The notes beneath the pieces were generated by a model. It was not told the DNA's origin and searched no databases. It worked only from the letters and a program-made list of their open reading frames with translations. Positions 8,846 through 16,822 of a stretch of DNA of 64,000 nucleotides are shown here, one piece after another (positions within the stretch are counted from its first letter, which is position 1; each line of letters starts with the position of its first letter). This DNA comes from DATFQE01 sp963739085. Lineage in GTDB: Bacteria; Actinomycetota; Thermoleophilia; Gaiellales; Gaiellaceae. The stretch spans positions 372,001 to 436,000 of the forward strand of contig CAVTZA010000010.1 in the NCBI GenBank assembly GCA_963739085.1, given 5' to 3'. A program made the position numbers and the translations under genes.

Positions 8846-10030
8846 ATGAGAGGTGCCAGACGGTGGGGCGTTCTTGCGGCGGGCGTGGCGGCAGTCGTCG
8901 CCCTCGTGGGGACAACTGGCGGATCGGCGTCGGTCAAGCAGAACGGACCGATCGTGATCGGCTGGGCGTTCGACGCGAAGGGTCAGATGGCGCCGTTCGA
9001 CGGCCCAGCCCTCGCCACGGCGAAGATCCGAGTCAAGGAGGTCAATGCCAAGGGCGGCGTCGACGGCAGGAAGCTCCGGCTCGACACGTGCGACACGCAG
9101 AACAACAACCCGGCCCGCGCCAAGTCGTGCGCACGGAGGCTGCTCAGCAACGGGGCGGACATCATCTTCACGACCTGCGACGTCGACTTCGCGACGCCGG
9201 TCGTCCAGGAGGCGATCAACCGCGGCGTCCTGGCGGTCTCCACGTGCATCGGGACCGACCAGATGGGCCCGAAGCGGTTCGGCAAGACGAAGGGCAGGCT
9301 GGCGTTCAGCTTCGGCAACGTCGCCCAGGACGAGGGCTCGGCCATGGCCGAGTACGCCCACAAGCGCGGCTGGCGGACTGCCGGGCTGGGAACGAACACG
9401 CTGCTCGTGTACTTCAAGAACGTCGTCCAGGCGTTCGAGAAGCGCTTCACGCAGCTGGGCGGCCGGATCGTCGCGAAAGAGAATTACGCCACGGGCGCCA
9501 ACAACGTCCAGACGGCCGTGAGCCGGCTGAACAGCCAGCGCGCCGACGTCTACGTCACGGCGACCGCGTTCGGTGAGCTGCCCGCGTTCGTGTCGGGCTT
9601 CCGCTCGCTCGGGAACCAGACGCCGATCCTCAACTCGTGGGCCGGCGACGGCACCTACTGGGCGACGAAGAGCCCGCAGGTGACGAACTACTACGCGGTC
9701 ACGTACGCGTCGGTGTTCGGGGACGATCCGAACAGCACCGTCCGCAAGCTCGCCAAGACGGTCAAGGCCGGGACCGGCGGCTTCGTCCAGGGAGCCGGCA
9801 CGATCGACGGCATCGTGGTCGCGATCAAGCGGGCCAACGGCTCCACCAACGGCGCGGCGCTCGCGAACCAGCTCGAGAAGTTCAAGAAGGTGCCGACGCT
9901 CGCCGGCAAGGTCAGCTTCTCGAAGCAGCTGCACAGCGTCTTCGGACGCCAGTACCGCGTCATCCGGATCCAGAACAACAAGGGCAAGGTCGTCGGCTCC
10001 GTCACCGCCAAGGTCGTCCCGAAGATCTAG
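8846..10030 (+). CDS. Branched-chain amino acid-type ABC transporter substrate-binding protein
   Basis: 394 residues with a Sec signal peptide (MRGARRWGVLAAGVAAVVAL, cleavage around SAS). The mature part has the type I periplasmic-binding-protein fold of the hydrophobic-amino-acid (HAAT/LivJ) family: GPIVIGWAFDAKGQMAPFDG, CARRLLSNGADIIF, VQEAINRGVLAVSTCIG and a C-terminal TIDGIVVAIKRANG. It captures the substrate outside the membrane for the permeases encoded at 11510-13410. In this family the ligand may be an amino acid, but amides, urea or aromatic acids are also known, and the flanking enzymes suggest a nitrogenous or acidic small molecule. It has a good ribosome-binding site and is probably the first gene of a transporter transcript. 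Confidence 0.88.
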   Translation: MRGARRWGVLAAGVAAVVALVGTTGGSASVKQNGPIVIGWAFDAKGQMAPFDGPALATAKIRVKEVNAKGGVDGRKLRLDTCDTQNNNPARAKSCARRLLSNGADIIFTTCDVDFATPVVQEAINRGVLAVSTCIGTDQMGPKRFGKTKGRLAFSFGNVAQDEGSAMAEYAHKRGWRTAGLGTNTLLVYFKNVVQAFEKRFTQLGGRIVAKENYATGANNVQTAVSRLNSQRADVYVTATAFGELPAFVSGFRSLGNQTPILNSWAGDGTYWATKSPQVTNYYAVTYASVFGDDPNSTVRKLAKTVKAGTGGFVQGAGTIDGIVVAIKRANGSTNGAALANQLEKFKKVPTLAGKVSFSKQLHSVFGRQYRVIRIQNNKGKVVGSVTAKVVPKI

Positions 10031-10033
10031 GGC

Positions 10034-10807
10034 TTGACCGCGGCGACGAACGCCTCGGAGGCGGAGAGGGGGCCCGGAGAGACTCTTCGGGCCTCCTCCG
10101 TCTCACGGTCGTTCGAGGGCGTCCGCGCACTGAACGACGTCACGCTCGAGCTGCACCGGCACGAGGTCGTCGGGCTGATCGGCCCGAACGGTGCCGGCAA
10201 GTCGACGCTCGTCAACGTCCTCTCCGGCTTCGATTTCCCGACCGCCGGGAGCGTGGAGCTCGCCGGCCGCCGGGTCACCGGCTGGAGCGCCCATCGTCGC
10301 GCCCGGGCCGGGTTGGCGCGAACGTTCCAGCACAGCCGCTCGTTCCGCGAGCTCACCGTGCGTGAAAACGTCGAGGTCGCCGCGCTCGGTGTCCGCGCAG
10401 GCCCGCGCACGGCCCGCCGCCGAGCGGACGACCTGCTCGAGCTGCTGGGCCTGGCGGGCCTGGCGGACGCTCCGGCCGGCACGCTCGCCCACGGCGACGA
10501 GCGGCGGCTCGGCGTCGCCCGCGCGCTCGCCACCGAGCCGGCGTTCGTGCTCATGGACGAGCCGGCGGCAGGATTGCCCGAAGCGGAGGTGCCCGATTTC
10601 GCAGCCGTTGTGCGGTCGGTCCGCGACGACCATGAGGTGGGCGTGCTGCTGATCGACCACAACATGGCGCTCGTCATGGACGTCTGCGACCGGATCCAGG
10701 TGCTCGACCAGGGCCGGACGCTCGCCGAGGGCACCCCAAAAGAAATCCGGCGCAACCTCGACGTGGCCGCCGCCTACCTCGGCGAGCCGGCGGTGACCGA
10801 TGGCTGA
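10034..10807 (+). CDS. ABC transporter ATP-binding protein, LivG type
   Basis: 257 residues from TTG 10034, three bases after the binding-protein stop. Walker A is GLIGPNGAGKSTLVNVLSG; Walker B is FVLMDEPAAGLPEAE; the switch His is in LLIDHNMALVMDVCD. The signature loop reads AHGDERRLGVARAL, looser than LSGGQ, as is usual for LivG. The C-terminus with LAEGTPKEIRRN and AAYLGEP is the LivG family extension. It pairs with the LivF-type ATPase, which overlaps it by 8 bases, to energise the two membrane subunits downstream. Confidence 0.9.
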   Translation: MTAATNASEAERGPGETLRASSVSRSFEGVRALNDVTLELHRHEVVGLIGPNGAGKSTLVNVLSGFDFPTAGSVELAGRRVTGWSAHRRARAGLARTFQHSRSFRELTVRENVEVAALGVRAGPRTARRRADDLLELLGLAGLADAPAGTLAHGDERRLGVARALATEPAFVLMDEPAAGLPEAEVPDFAAVVRSVRDDHEVGVLLIDHNMALVMDVCDRIQVLDQGRTLAEGTPKEIRRNLDVAAAYLGEPAVTDG

Positions 10808-11513
10808 GGCGGCCCTCGAGATCGCCGGCCTCGAGGTTCGCTACGGCGCGGTCGCTGCCGTGCGAGACGTCAGCCTCAGCGTCCAGCAGGGCGAGATCGT
10901 CGGGCTGATCGGCCCGAACGGGGCGGGGAAGTCCACGACGCTGCACGCGATCACCGGGCTCGTCCCCGCGTTCGCCGGCGACGTCCGGCTCGGGGGGCGC
11001 TCCATCCTCGGCCGCTCGCCGGAGTCGATCGCACACGACGGCGTGGCGCTCGTACCCGAGGGCCGCCGGATCTTCGCCGAGTTCAGCGTCGAGGAGAACC
11101 TTCGGCTCGGGCTCGCCGCCCGGCGCGGTCGCAACGGCCGGGGCGCTCTGGCCGAGGCCTACGAGCTCTTTCCCGTCCTGCGCGAGTTCCGCCGCCGCCC
11201 GGCCGGCGCCCTCTCGGGCGGCCAGCAGCAGCAACTCGCGATCGGTCGCGCGCTCGTCGCAGGGCCCCAGGTGCTCCTGCTCGACGAGCCGTCGCTCGGG
11301 CTGGCACCGACGCTCGTCGACGAGGTCTTCGGCACGCTCGAGCGGATCAGGGAGGGCGGCGTGACGATCCTGCTCGTGGAGCAGCGCGCGCAGCGAACGG
11401 TGGCGCTCGCCGACCGGACGCACGTGCTCGCGAACGGCGAGCTGCGCATGACCCTGGGCCCGGCCGATGCGGACGACACCGACAAGATCGTGGCCGCGTA
11501 CCTCGCTTCATGA
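10800..11513 (+). CDS. ABC transporter ATP-binding protein, LivF type
   Basis: 237 residues starting inside the 3' end of the LivG-type gene. Walker A GLIGPNGAGKSTTLHAITG, a GVALVPEGRRIFAEFSVEENL segment diagnostic of LivF, signature LSGGQQQQLAIGRAL and Walker B VLLLDEPSLGLAP are all intact. It forms the second nucleotide-binding subunit of the same importer. The 3' end overlaps the permease start as ATGA, implying translational coupling. Confidence 0.91.
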   Translation: MAEAALEIAGLEVRYGAVAAVRDVSLSVQQGEIVGLIGPNGAGKSTTLHAITGLVPAFAGDVRLGGRSILGRSPESIAHDGVALVPEGRRIFAEFSVEENLRLGLAARRGRNGRGALAEAYELFPVLREFRRRPAGALSGGQQQQLAIGRALVAGPQVLLLDEPSLGLAPTLVDEVFGTLERIREGGVTILLVEQRAQRTVALADRTHVLANGELRMTLGPADADDTDKIVAAYLAS

Positions 11514-12421
11514 GCGTCCTGGCGGCGTTCGACGCGCAGACGTTCGTCGATGCGGTCGGGCTCGGTGCCGTCTACGCCCTCATGGCGGTCGGGATCGGGC
11601 TGGTCTTCGGCGTCCTGCGCCTCGTCAATTTCGCCTACGGCCAGCTGATCATGGCCGGGGCCTACACGCTCGCCTTCACGGCCTCGTGGCCGGTCGCCGC
11701 AAGCATCGCCGCCTGCTTCGTGGTCGTCGTCGTGCTGTCGATGCTGATGGACCGGGTCGTCTTCCGCCCGCTCCGAGGCCAGTCGCCGGCGGTGATGCTG
11801 GTGACGACCTTCGCCATCGCCTTCATGCTCCAGGCGATCGCGCTCATGATCGACATCCGCGACGACACGATCGGCGAGATCGCGACGTCGATCGCATCGT
11901 TCAACCAGGCGATTACCGTCGCGGGCGTCGAGGTCCGCAAGATCACGATCGCCGCGGTGATCGTCTCTGCGGTCGCGCTGGCCCTGCTCGCATTGCTGCT
12001 TACGCGGACGACGATCGGGCTGCACATGCGCGCCGCGGCCGCCGACTTCGAGACCGCCCGGCTGCTCGGCGTCCGCGCCGGCCGGGTGATCGGCTTCGCG
12101 GTCTTCCTCTCGGGCCTGCTCGCCGCGACGGTCGCCGTCATCCTCACCGTCCAGTTCCCCTTCGTAGGGCCCGACTTCGCGCTACGGGAGACGATCGTCG
12201 TCCTCGTCGGTGTCGTCGTGGGCGGCATCGACCGGCTCTGGACCGCCACGCTGGGCGGGTTCGCGATCGGCTTCGCCACCGGGGTCATCAACGGCGTCCT
12301 CCCGACCGACAAGAGCGTCTTCCTGCCTTCGGCGGTGTTCGCGCTCGTCATCCTCGTCCTGCTCCTCCGACCGGCCGGCCTGTTCGCCTGGGGGAGCAGG
12401 ACGGCCGCGGAGCGCGTGTGA
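11510..12421 (+). CDS. Branched-chain-type ABC transporter permease, LivH type
   Basis: 303 residues, almost entirely hydrophobic with about eight membrane segments. Family landmarks are GAVYALMAVGIGLVFGVLRLVNFAYG near the N-terminus (positions 11558-11640), FRPLRGQSPAVMLVTTFA, and TTIGLHMRAAAADFETARLLGV with the cytoplasmic coupling helix. ATG 11510 overlaps the LivF TGA. It forms one half of the transmembrane channel with the LivM-type permease that follows. Confidence 0.9.
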   Translation: MSVLAAFDAQTFVDAVGLGAVYALMAVGIGLVFGVLRLVNFAYGQLIMAGAYTLAFTASWPVAASIAACFVVVVVLSMLMDRVVFRPLRGQSPAVMLVTTFAIAFMLQAIALMIDIRDDTIGEIATSIASFNQAITVAGVEVRKITIAAVIVSAVALALLALLLTRTTIGLHMRAAAADFETARLLGVRAGRVIGFAVFLSGLLAATVAVILTVQFPFVGPDFALRETIVVLVGVVVGGIDRLWTATLGGFAIGFATGVINGVLPTDKSVFLPSAVFALVILVLLLRPAGLFAWGSRTAAERV

Positions 12422-13410
12422 AGCAGCTCGCTGTCGCTCTCCAGTTGGCCGTGCCCGCGGCACTGGTCGTCGCCGTCGGCATCGCCTCGACCTTCGCCAG
12501 CGTGTCGAACGAGATCTACTTCCTGGACGCCCTCGTCTCCGTCGCCGTCGTCGTCGGGATCTACGTCTTCGTGGGCAACTCCGGAGTGCTCTCGTTCGGA
12601 CAGATCAGCTTCGTCGCGGTGGGAGCCTTCGCAGCAGGTCTGATGACGATTCCGCTCGACTCCAAGACCGGTGTCCTGCCCCAGCTGTTCCCGATCCTGC
12701 GCGACCATACGATCGGCAACACCGCCTCGCTGCTCCTCGCCGCCGCGGTGGGAGGCGTCTTCGCGTTCCTCGTCGGTCTCCCGCTGATGCGGCTGTCCGG
12801 GCTCGCGGCGGGGATCGCGACCTTTGCCGTGCTGGAGATCACGCACAACCTGCTGCGTGAATGGACGAGGATCGGGCCCGGGGCGACGACGCTCTCGCTC
12901 GTGCCCGAGTCGACGGGCTCCCTCCAGGCAACGGTGGGCGCGCTGATCGTGATCGGGGTCGCATTCGCCTATCAGCGCAGCCGCCTCGGACGGCTGCTCC
13001 GCGCGACGCGCGAGGACCCTGCGGCCGCGACGGGAGTGGGGGTGAGCGTGCATCGGCAACGGCTCTGGGCGTTCACCGTCTCCGGAGCACTCGCCGGCTT
13101 CGCGGGCGGGCTGCTCGTGCACGAGCTCGGCTCGATCACGACCGAGCAGGTCTACCTCGAGCTCACCTTCGTGACGCTTGCGATGCTGGTGGTCGGAGGC
13201 GTCTCGAGCCTGTGGGGCGCCGTGCTCGGCGCGCTTGCCGTCAGCGGCCTGAACTCGTTCCTGATCGAGGCCGAGGACGGCGTCGGGCGAATCGACCTGC
13301 CGGCGGGCTCGCGGCTGATCCTGCTGGGCGCGATCATGGCGACCATGCTGATCCTGCGGCCGTCGGGCCTCACCGGAGGACGGGAGTTCTCGCTCCCGCG
13401 GCTGCGATGA
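12418..13410 (+). CDS. Branched-chain-type ABC transporter permease, LivM type
   Basis: 330 residues, starting at GTG 12418 within the LivH stop (GTGA). Hydrophobic throughout; the family motif GNSGVLSFGQISFVAVGAF is followed by PLMRLSGLAAGIATFA, the coupling region RLGRLLRATREDPAAATG and a C-terminal MLVVGGVSSLWGAVLGAL. It completes the importer. Its stop overlaps the second ketopantoate-reductase-like gene (ATGA), so transporter and enzymes share one transcript. Confidence 0.9.
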   Translation: MKQLAVALQLAVPAALVVAVGIASTFASVSNEIYFLDALVSVAVVVGIYVFVGNSGVLSFGQISFVAVGAFAAGLMTIPLDSKTGVLPQLFPILRDHTIGNTASLLLAAAVGGVFAFLVGLPLMRLSGLAAGIATFAVLEITHNLLREWTRIGPGATTLSLVPESTGSLQATVGALIVIGVAFAYQRSRLGRLLRATREDPAAATGVGVSVHRQRLWAFTVSGALAGFAGGLLVHELGSITTEQVYLELTFVTLAMLVVGGVSSLWGAVLGALAVSGLNSFLIEAEDGVGRIDLPAGSRLILLGAIMATMLILRPSGLTGGREFSLPRLR

Positions 13411-14327
13411 GGGTGTGCGTCGTGGGTTGCGGTGCGGTCGGGTCGCTGTTCGCGGCGAATCTGGCCCGGCTGGACGACCTCGAGGTGTGGGCGTACGACG
13501 TCTGGCCCGAGCACGTCGACGCGATCAACGCCGGTGGGCTGCGGCTCTCGGGCGCGGACGAGGTGGTCGGCCGCCCTCGTGCGACGACGGACCCTGCCGA
13601 GGTTCCGGCCTGCGACTTCGGGATCGTGGCCACGAAGAGCATGCACACGGGCTCAGCCGTCGCCTCGGTCGTCCATGCCCTGGCGAACGCGAGCGTCTGC
13701 TCGGTCCAGAACGGCGTCGGCAACGAGGAGGCGATCGCCGAGCACGTCGAACGGGTCATCCGCGGCACGACCTTTCCGGCCGGGAAGATCGTCGAGCCCG
13801 GCCACGTGCAGTGGGACGTGAAGGGCGACACGACGATCGGGCCCTTCGAGCCGCGGCCGGCTCCGATGGCCGAAGTCGAGCGCCTCGCAGACGCATGCAC
13901 GCGGGCGGGGATGCCGACCCGGGCAGTCGCCGACGCGCGCCCGCCGCAATGGGGCAAGCTGATCTTCAACGCGGCCACCAATCCGATCGGCGCGCTGACC
14001 GGCCTCACGCACGGCCGCGTCTGCGAGGACCCGGGGCTCCGCCGGCTCGTCAGCGCGCTCGTCGACGAGGGAAAGGCCGTGGCGGCCGCGCAGGGCATCG
14101 AGCTCGATGACGATCCGGAGGAGCTGATCGACTACGCCGCCCGGCCGGAGGTGGCGTACGACCACAAGGCGAGCATGCTCCAGGACGTCGAGGCTCGACG
14201 CGAGTCCGAGATCGACTTCCTGAACGGCGGCATCGTGCGCTTCGGCAGCGAGGCGGGCGTGCCGACGCCGTTGAACCAGGCGGTCGTCGCGTTGATCAAG
14301 GGATTGGAGGCTTCATGGCGGCAGTGA
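13407..14327 (+). CDS. 2-dehydropantoate 2-reductase (ketopantoate reductase)-like protein
   Basis: 306 residues, intact. Rossmann start MRVCVVGCGAVGSLFAANLA, FGIVATKSMHTG, CSVQNGVGNEEAI, the catalytic-lysine region PQWGKLIFNAATNPIGALTG and a C-terminal MLQDVEARRESEIDFLNGG. It resembles the frameshifted protein at 7839-8766 along its length and serves as a guide for reading that gene. No pantothenate genes are nearby, so a catabolic 2-keto-acid reductase is more likely than CoA synthesis (inference). Starts as ATGA on the LivM stop and overlaps the next gene by 13 bases. Confidence 0.88.
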   Translation: MRVCVVGCGAVGSLFAANLARLDDLEVWAYDVWPEHVDAINAGGLRLSGADEVVGRPRATTDPAEVPACDFGIVATKSMHTGSAVASVVHALANASVCSVQNGVGNEEAIAEHVERVIRGTTFPAGKIVEPGHVQWDVKGDTTIGPFEPRPAPMAEVERLADACTRAGMPTRAVADARPPQWGKLIFNAATNPIGALTGLTHGRVCEDPGLRRLVSALVDEGKAVAAAQGIELDDDPEELIDYAARPEVAYDHKASMLQDVEARRESEIDFLNGGIVRFGSEAGVPTPLNQAVVALIKGLEASWRQ

Positions 14328-15409
14328 GCACAGGGGACGTCGAGCGGCGCTACCGGAACGTGCGCGAGGCGCTCGCGCGCGACGGGCTGGATGCCGCGGT
14401 CGTCGCCGGCAGCGAGTACACCGGCTTCGAGGGCGCCGTGACGTATCTGTCCGGGTTCGGCATCGTGCACCGCTACGCCTACGTGCTCCTGCCCGTGGAC
14501 GGCGAGCCCTCGATCGTGTTCCCGACCGAGGCGCGCTACGTCGGCGAGCACGGCACCACGTGGATCGACGACCAGGTCTTCGTCGACCGCCCCGGCGAAT
14601 GGCTCGCCGACCGGCTAGCCGGCAAGCGTGTCGGCGTGTACGGCCTCGACTACGTGATGGCCGTGCGCGACTACCGCGCGCTCGACGGCCGGGCCGAGCT
14701 CGTGCCGTGGGACGTCGAGTTCGATCTCGCTCGAGCGGTGAAGAGCGAGGAGGAGCTCGAGTCGGTCCGCGAGAGCGTCCGCATCAACACCGCGGGCTTC
14801 TGGGCGTTCCTCGAGGCGTACGCGCCGGGCCGGACGGCGGCCGAGGTCCTGGCCCCGGCAGAGCAGCTCTTCGTGGAGTCGGGATGCGGGCGGCTGACGA
14901 TGAACATGGTCCTCGTAGGTCCCGAATTCGCCGTCGCGCGCAGCGACACGGTGCTCGACGACTTCTGCATCCCCTCGCTCGAGGTCGCGGGCCCGGGCGG
15001 CCACTGGGTCGAGGTCTCGCGTGCGATCGGCACGACGACCCCTGAGGTCGAGAGGATGCGGGACGCTTACCAGGAGTACTACGAGGCCGCGCAGCAGGCT
15101 CTGCGGCCGGGCGCGACCGCGCACGACGTGCACCGGGCGGTCTCGAAGGGCTTCGTGGATCGCGGCTACGCACTCGGCCACGTCACCGGCCACTCGATCG
15201 GGATGACGATGATCGAGTTCCCCAAGATCGGCGAGGGCGTCGAGACCGAGCTGGCCGAGAACATGGTCTTCTCGATGCATCCGCACGCGATCGCGTCCGA
15301 CGGGCGCGAGTGCCTCTACATGCAGGACACCTGGCTCGTGACCGTGGACGGGGGCGTCCCCCTGGCGGGCCTCCCGATGCGAATCTTCGACGGCTCCGAG
15401 CGGCCCTGA
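14315..15409 (+). CDS. M24-family creatinase-like protein with degenerate metal site
   Basis: 364 residues. The N-terminal domain includes GLDAAVVAGSEYTGFEGAVTYL-like sequence (about residues 24-46). In the C-terminal pita-bread domain the usual metal ligands are mostly replaced: the two Asp positions align with Glu (LEVAGPGGHWVEVSR), the first Glu aligns with His (VFSMHPHA) and the last Glu with Gln (LYMQDTWLVT). The His in HVTGHSIGM is kept. Creatinase is a metal-free member of this fold that hydrolyses a small guanidino compound, so this protein may be a metal-independent small-molecule hydrolase rather than a peptidase (inference). It overlaps the upstream gene by 13 bases and the downstream start by one. 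Confidence 0.82.
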   Translation: MAAVSTGDVERRYRNVREALARDGLDAAVVAGSEYTGFEGAVTYLSGFGIVHRYAYVLLPVDGEPSIVFPTEARYVGEHGTTWIDDQVFVDRPGEWLADRLAGKRVGVYGLDYVMAVRDYRALDGRAELVPWDVEFDLARAVKSEEELESVRESVRINTAGFWAFLEAYAPGRTAAEVLAPAEQLFVESGCGRLTMNMVLVGPEFAVARSDTVLDDFCIPSLEVAGPGGHWVEVSRAIGTTTPEVERMRDAYQEYYEAAQQALRPGATAHDVHRAVSKGFVDRGYALGHVTGHSIGMTMIEFPKIGEGVETELAENMVFSMHPHAIASDGRECLYMQDTWLVTVDGGVPLAGLPMRIFDGSERP

Positions 15410-15819
15410 TGGCGTACCCTCGCGCCGTGACCACCTCTTCCGACGAGCGCTACGAGGACGGCCTCCGCGCGTACGCGAGCCAGCTCGGGATCGCCCCCGA
15501 GGAGGTGCCCGCCTGGTTCACCGAGCGCTTCGGCGAGCGCTTCGGCCGCGAGGCGATCAACGCCGCGGCGGGCGCGTGGACGGACGACTGCCTCAGCCCG
15601 CGCGACCGCAGCCTGATCGTCGTCGCGGCGCTCATCACGCAGGGAGGCGTCGACGATCGGCTGCGCCGCCACGTCCGCTGGGCCGTCGAGCACGGCTCGA
15701 ATCGCGAGGAGCTCGAGGCACTCGTGACCCTGCTCGCCGTGTACGCCGGCTTCCCACGCGCATCCGTCGGCATGGAGATCGTTCGACAGGAGCTCGACCG
15801 GATCGAGGAGGACGCGTGA
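15409..15819 (+). CDS. Carboxymuconolactone decarboxylase (CMD) family protein
   Basis: 136 residues. ATG 15409 shares one base with the upstream TGA; GTG 15427 is an alternative. The CMD core is seen in CLSPRDRSLIVVAALITQGG, RRHVRWAVEHGSNREELEAL and LLAVYAGFPRASVGMEIV. It has no CxxC, so it is not AhpD-like. CMD proteins act on gamma-carboxymuconolactone or similar lactones in aromatic degradation; many members have unknown substrates. Co-directional and overlapping with a metallo-beta-lactamase-fold hydrolase, a common pairing for lactone-type intermediates. Confidence 0.85.
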   Translation: MAYPRAVTTSSDERYEDGLRAYASQLGIAPEEVPAWFTERFGERFGREAINAAAGAWTDDCLSPRDRSLIVVAALITQGGVDDRLRRHVRWAVEHGSNREELEALVTLLAVYAGFPRASVGMEIVRQELDRIEEDA

Positions 15820-16739
15820 GCGAAGACGCACCGCCCGCACCCGCGCCGACGGTCGTCGAGGAGGGCATCACCGAGATCGCGCCGGGGGTCTGGGTGATCC
15901 CGGACCGGAGAGTGCCGCTGGTGCCGAACGTCGGCGTGATCGTCGGCGAGGAGGCGGTGCTGGTCGTCGACACGGCCATGGGGCCGGCCAACGGCAGTCG
16001 CGTCCTGGCCGCGGCGAAGGAGAAGGCGCAGGGGAAACGGCTGCTGGTCACGGTCACGCACTTCCATCCCGAGCACGGCTTCGGCGCCCAGGTCTTCCGC
16101 GACGAGGCCACGATCGTGTACAACCGCGCCCAGCGCGACGAGCTGCACGACAAGGGCGCCGGGTACGTCGAGCTGTTCAGGACCTTCGGGCCGGCCGTCG
16201 CCGAGGCGCTCGAGGGAGTCGAGCTCGTCGATCCGCACGAGGTCTACGACGGCGACCGGACCGAGCTCGACCTCGGCGGCCGGACGGTGCAGCTGCGTAC
16301 GTGGGGCGTGGCCCACACACGGAGTGACCAGGTCGTCTTCCTGCCCGACGAGCGCATTCTGTTCACGGGCGACCTCGTCGAGGAGCGGATCTTCCCCATC
16401 TACCCGTACTTCCCGCCCGACGACGCCGACGTCGACGGGGCCCGCTGGATCGACGTCCTGCGCCGGCTCGAGGAGCTCGAACCGGCCGTCGTCGTGCCCG
16501 GCCACGGGGCGCTCGGCGACGTGAGCGTGATCGCGGTCGCACGGGAGTTCCACGAGCAGCTCCGCGACGGGACGCGTCGCCTGGCCGCCGAGGGTCTCGA
16601 TGCGGACGAGGTGGTCGCCCGGCTGGAGCCGGACCTGCTGGCCCTCCATCCCGACTGGGAGCAGCCTGAGTGGATCGGGTTCGGCATCCGCTCGTTCCAC
16701 GCGCGCAGCGACGCTCGAGCGACGACCGAACCGCGTTGA
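15816..16739 (+). CDS. MBL-fold metallo-hydrolase
   Basis: 307 residues from GTG 15816 (GTGA overlap). The metal motif is THFHPEHGFG, an HxHxxH without the Asp usually found after the second His. Further ligands are in WGVAHTRSDQ, FTGDLVEER and VVVPGHGALG. Fold members hydrolyse thioesters, lactones, phosphodiesters or beta-lactams; the length and the GDLV / PGHG spacing resemble glyoxalase II-like hydrolases. There is no signal peptide, so it is cytoplasmic. It is the last gene of the first long run; a new promoter candidate overlaps its stop. Confidence 0.85.
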   Translation: MSEDAPPAPAPTVVEEGITEIAPGVWVIPDRRVPLVPNVGVIVGEEAVLVVDTAMGPANGSRVLAAAKEKAQGKRLLVTVTHFHPEHGFGAQVFRDEATIVYNRAQRDELHDKGAGYVELFRTFGPAVAEALEGVELVDPHEVYDGDRTELDLGGRTVQLRTWGVAHTRSDQVVFLPDERILFTGDLVEERIFPIYPYFPPDDADVDGARWIDVLRRLEELEPAVVVPGHGALGDVSVIAVAREFHEQLRDGTRRLAAEGLDADEVVARLEPDLLALHPDWEQPEWIGFGIRSFHARSDARATTEPR

Positions 16740-16765
16740 CACGGATCTGTGCCCTGTGGTCCGAT
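16736..16765 (+). promoter_or_regulatory. Candidate promoter for the ribose-type transporter
   Basis: A perfect TTGACA (16736-16741) overlaps the preceding stop codon and is followed 18 bases later by TCCGAT. The 83-bp gap then leads to an AAGGAGG ribosome-binding site (16812-16818) four bases before a TTG start. The -35 match is strong and the -10 poor. Confidence 0.35.
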
Positions 16766-16822
16766 CGTCGGCGATCCCCGACGGCGCGTCGGCGGGCGTC
16801 GCCGTCCAACCAAGGAGGGATA

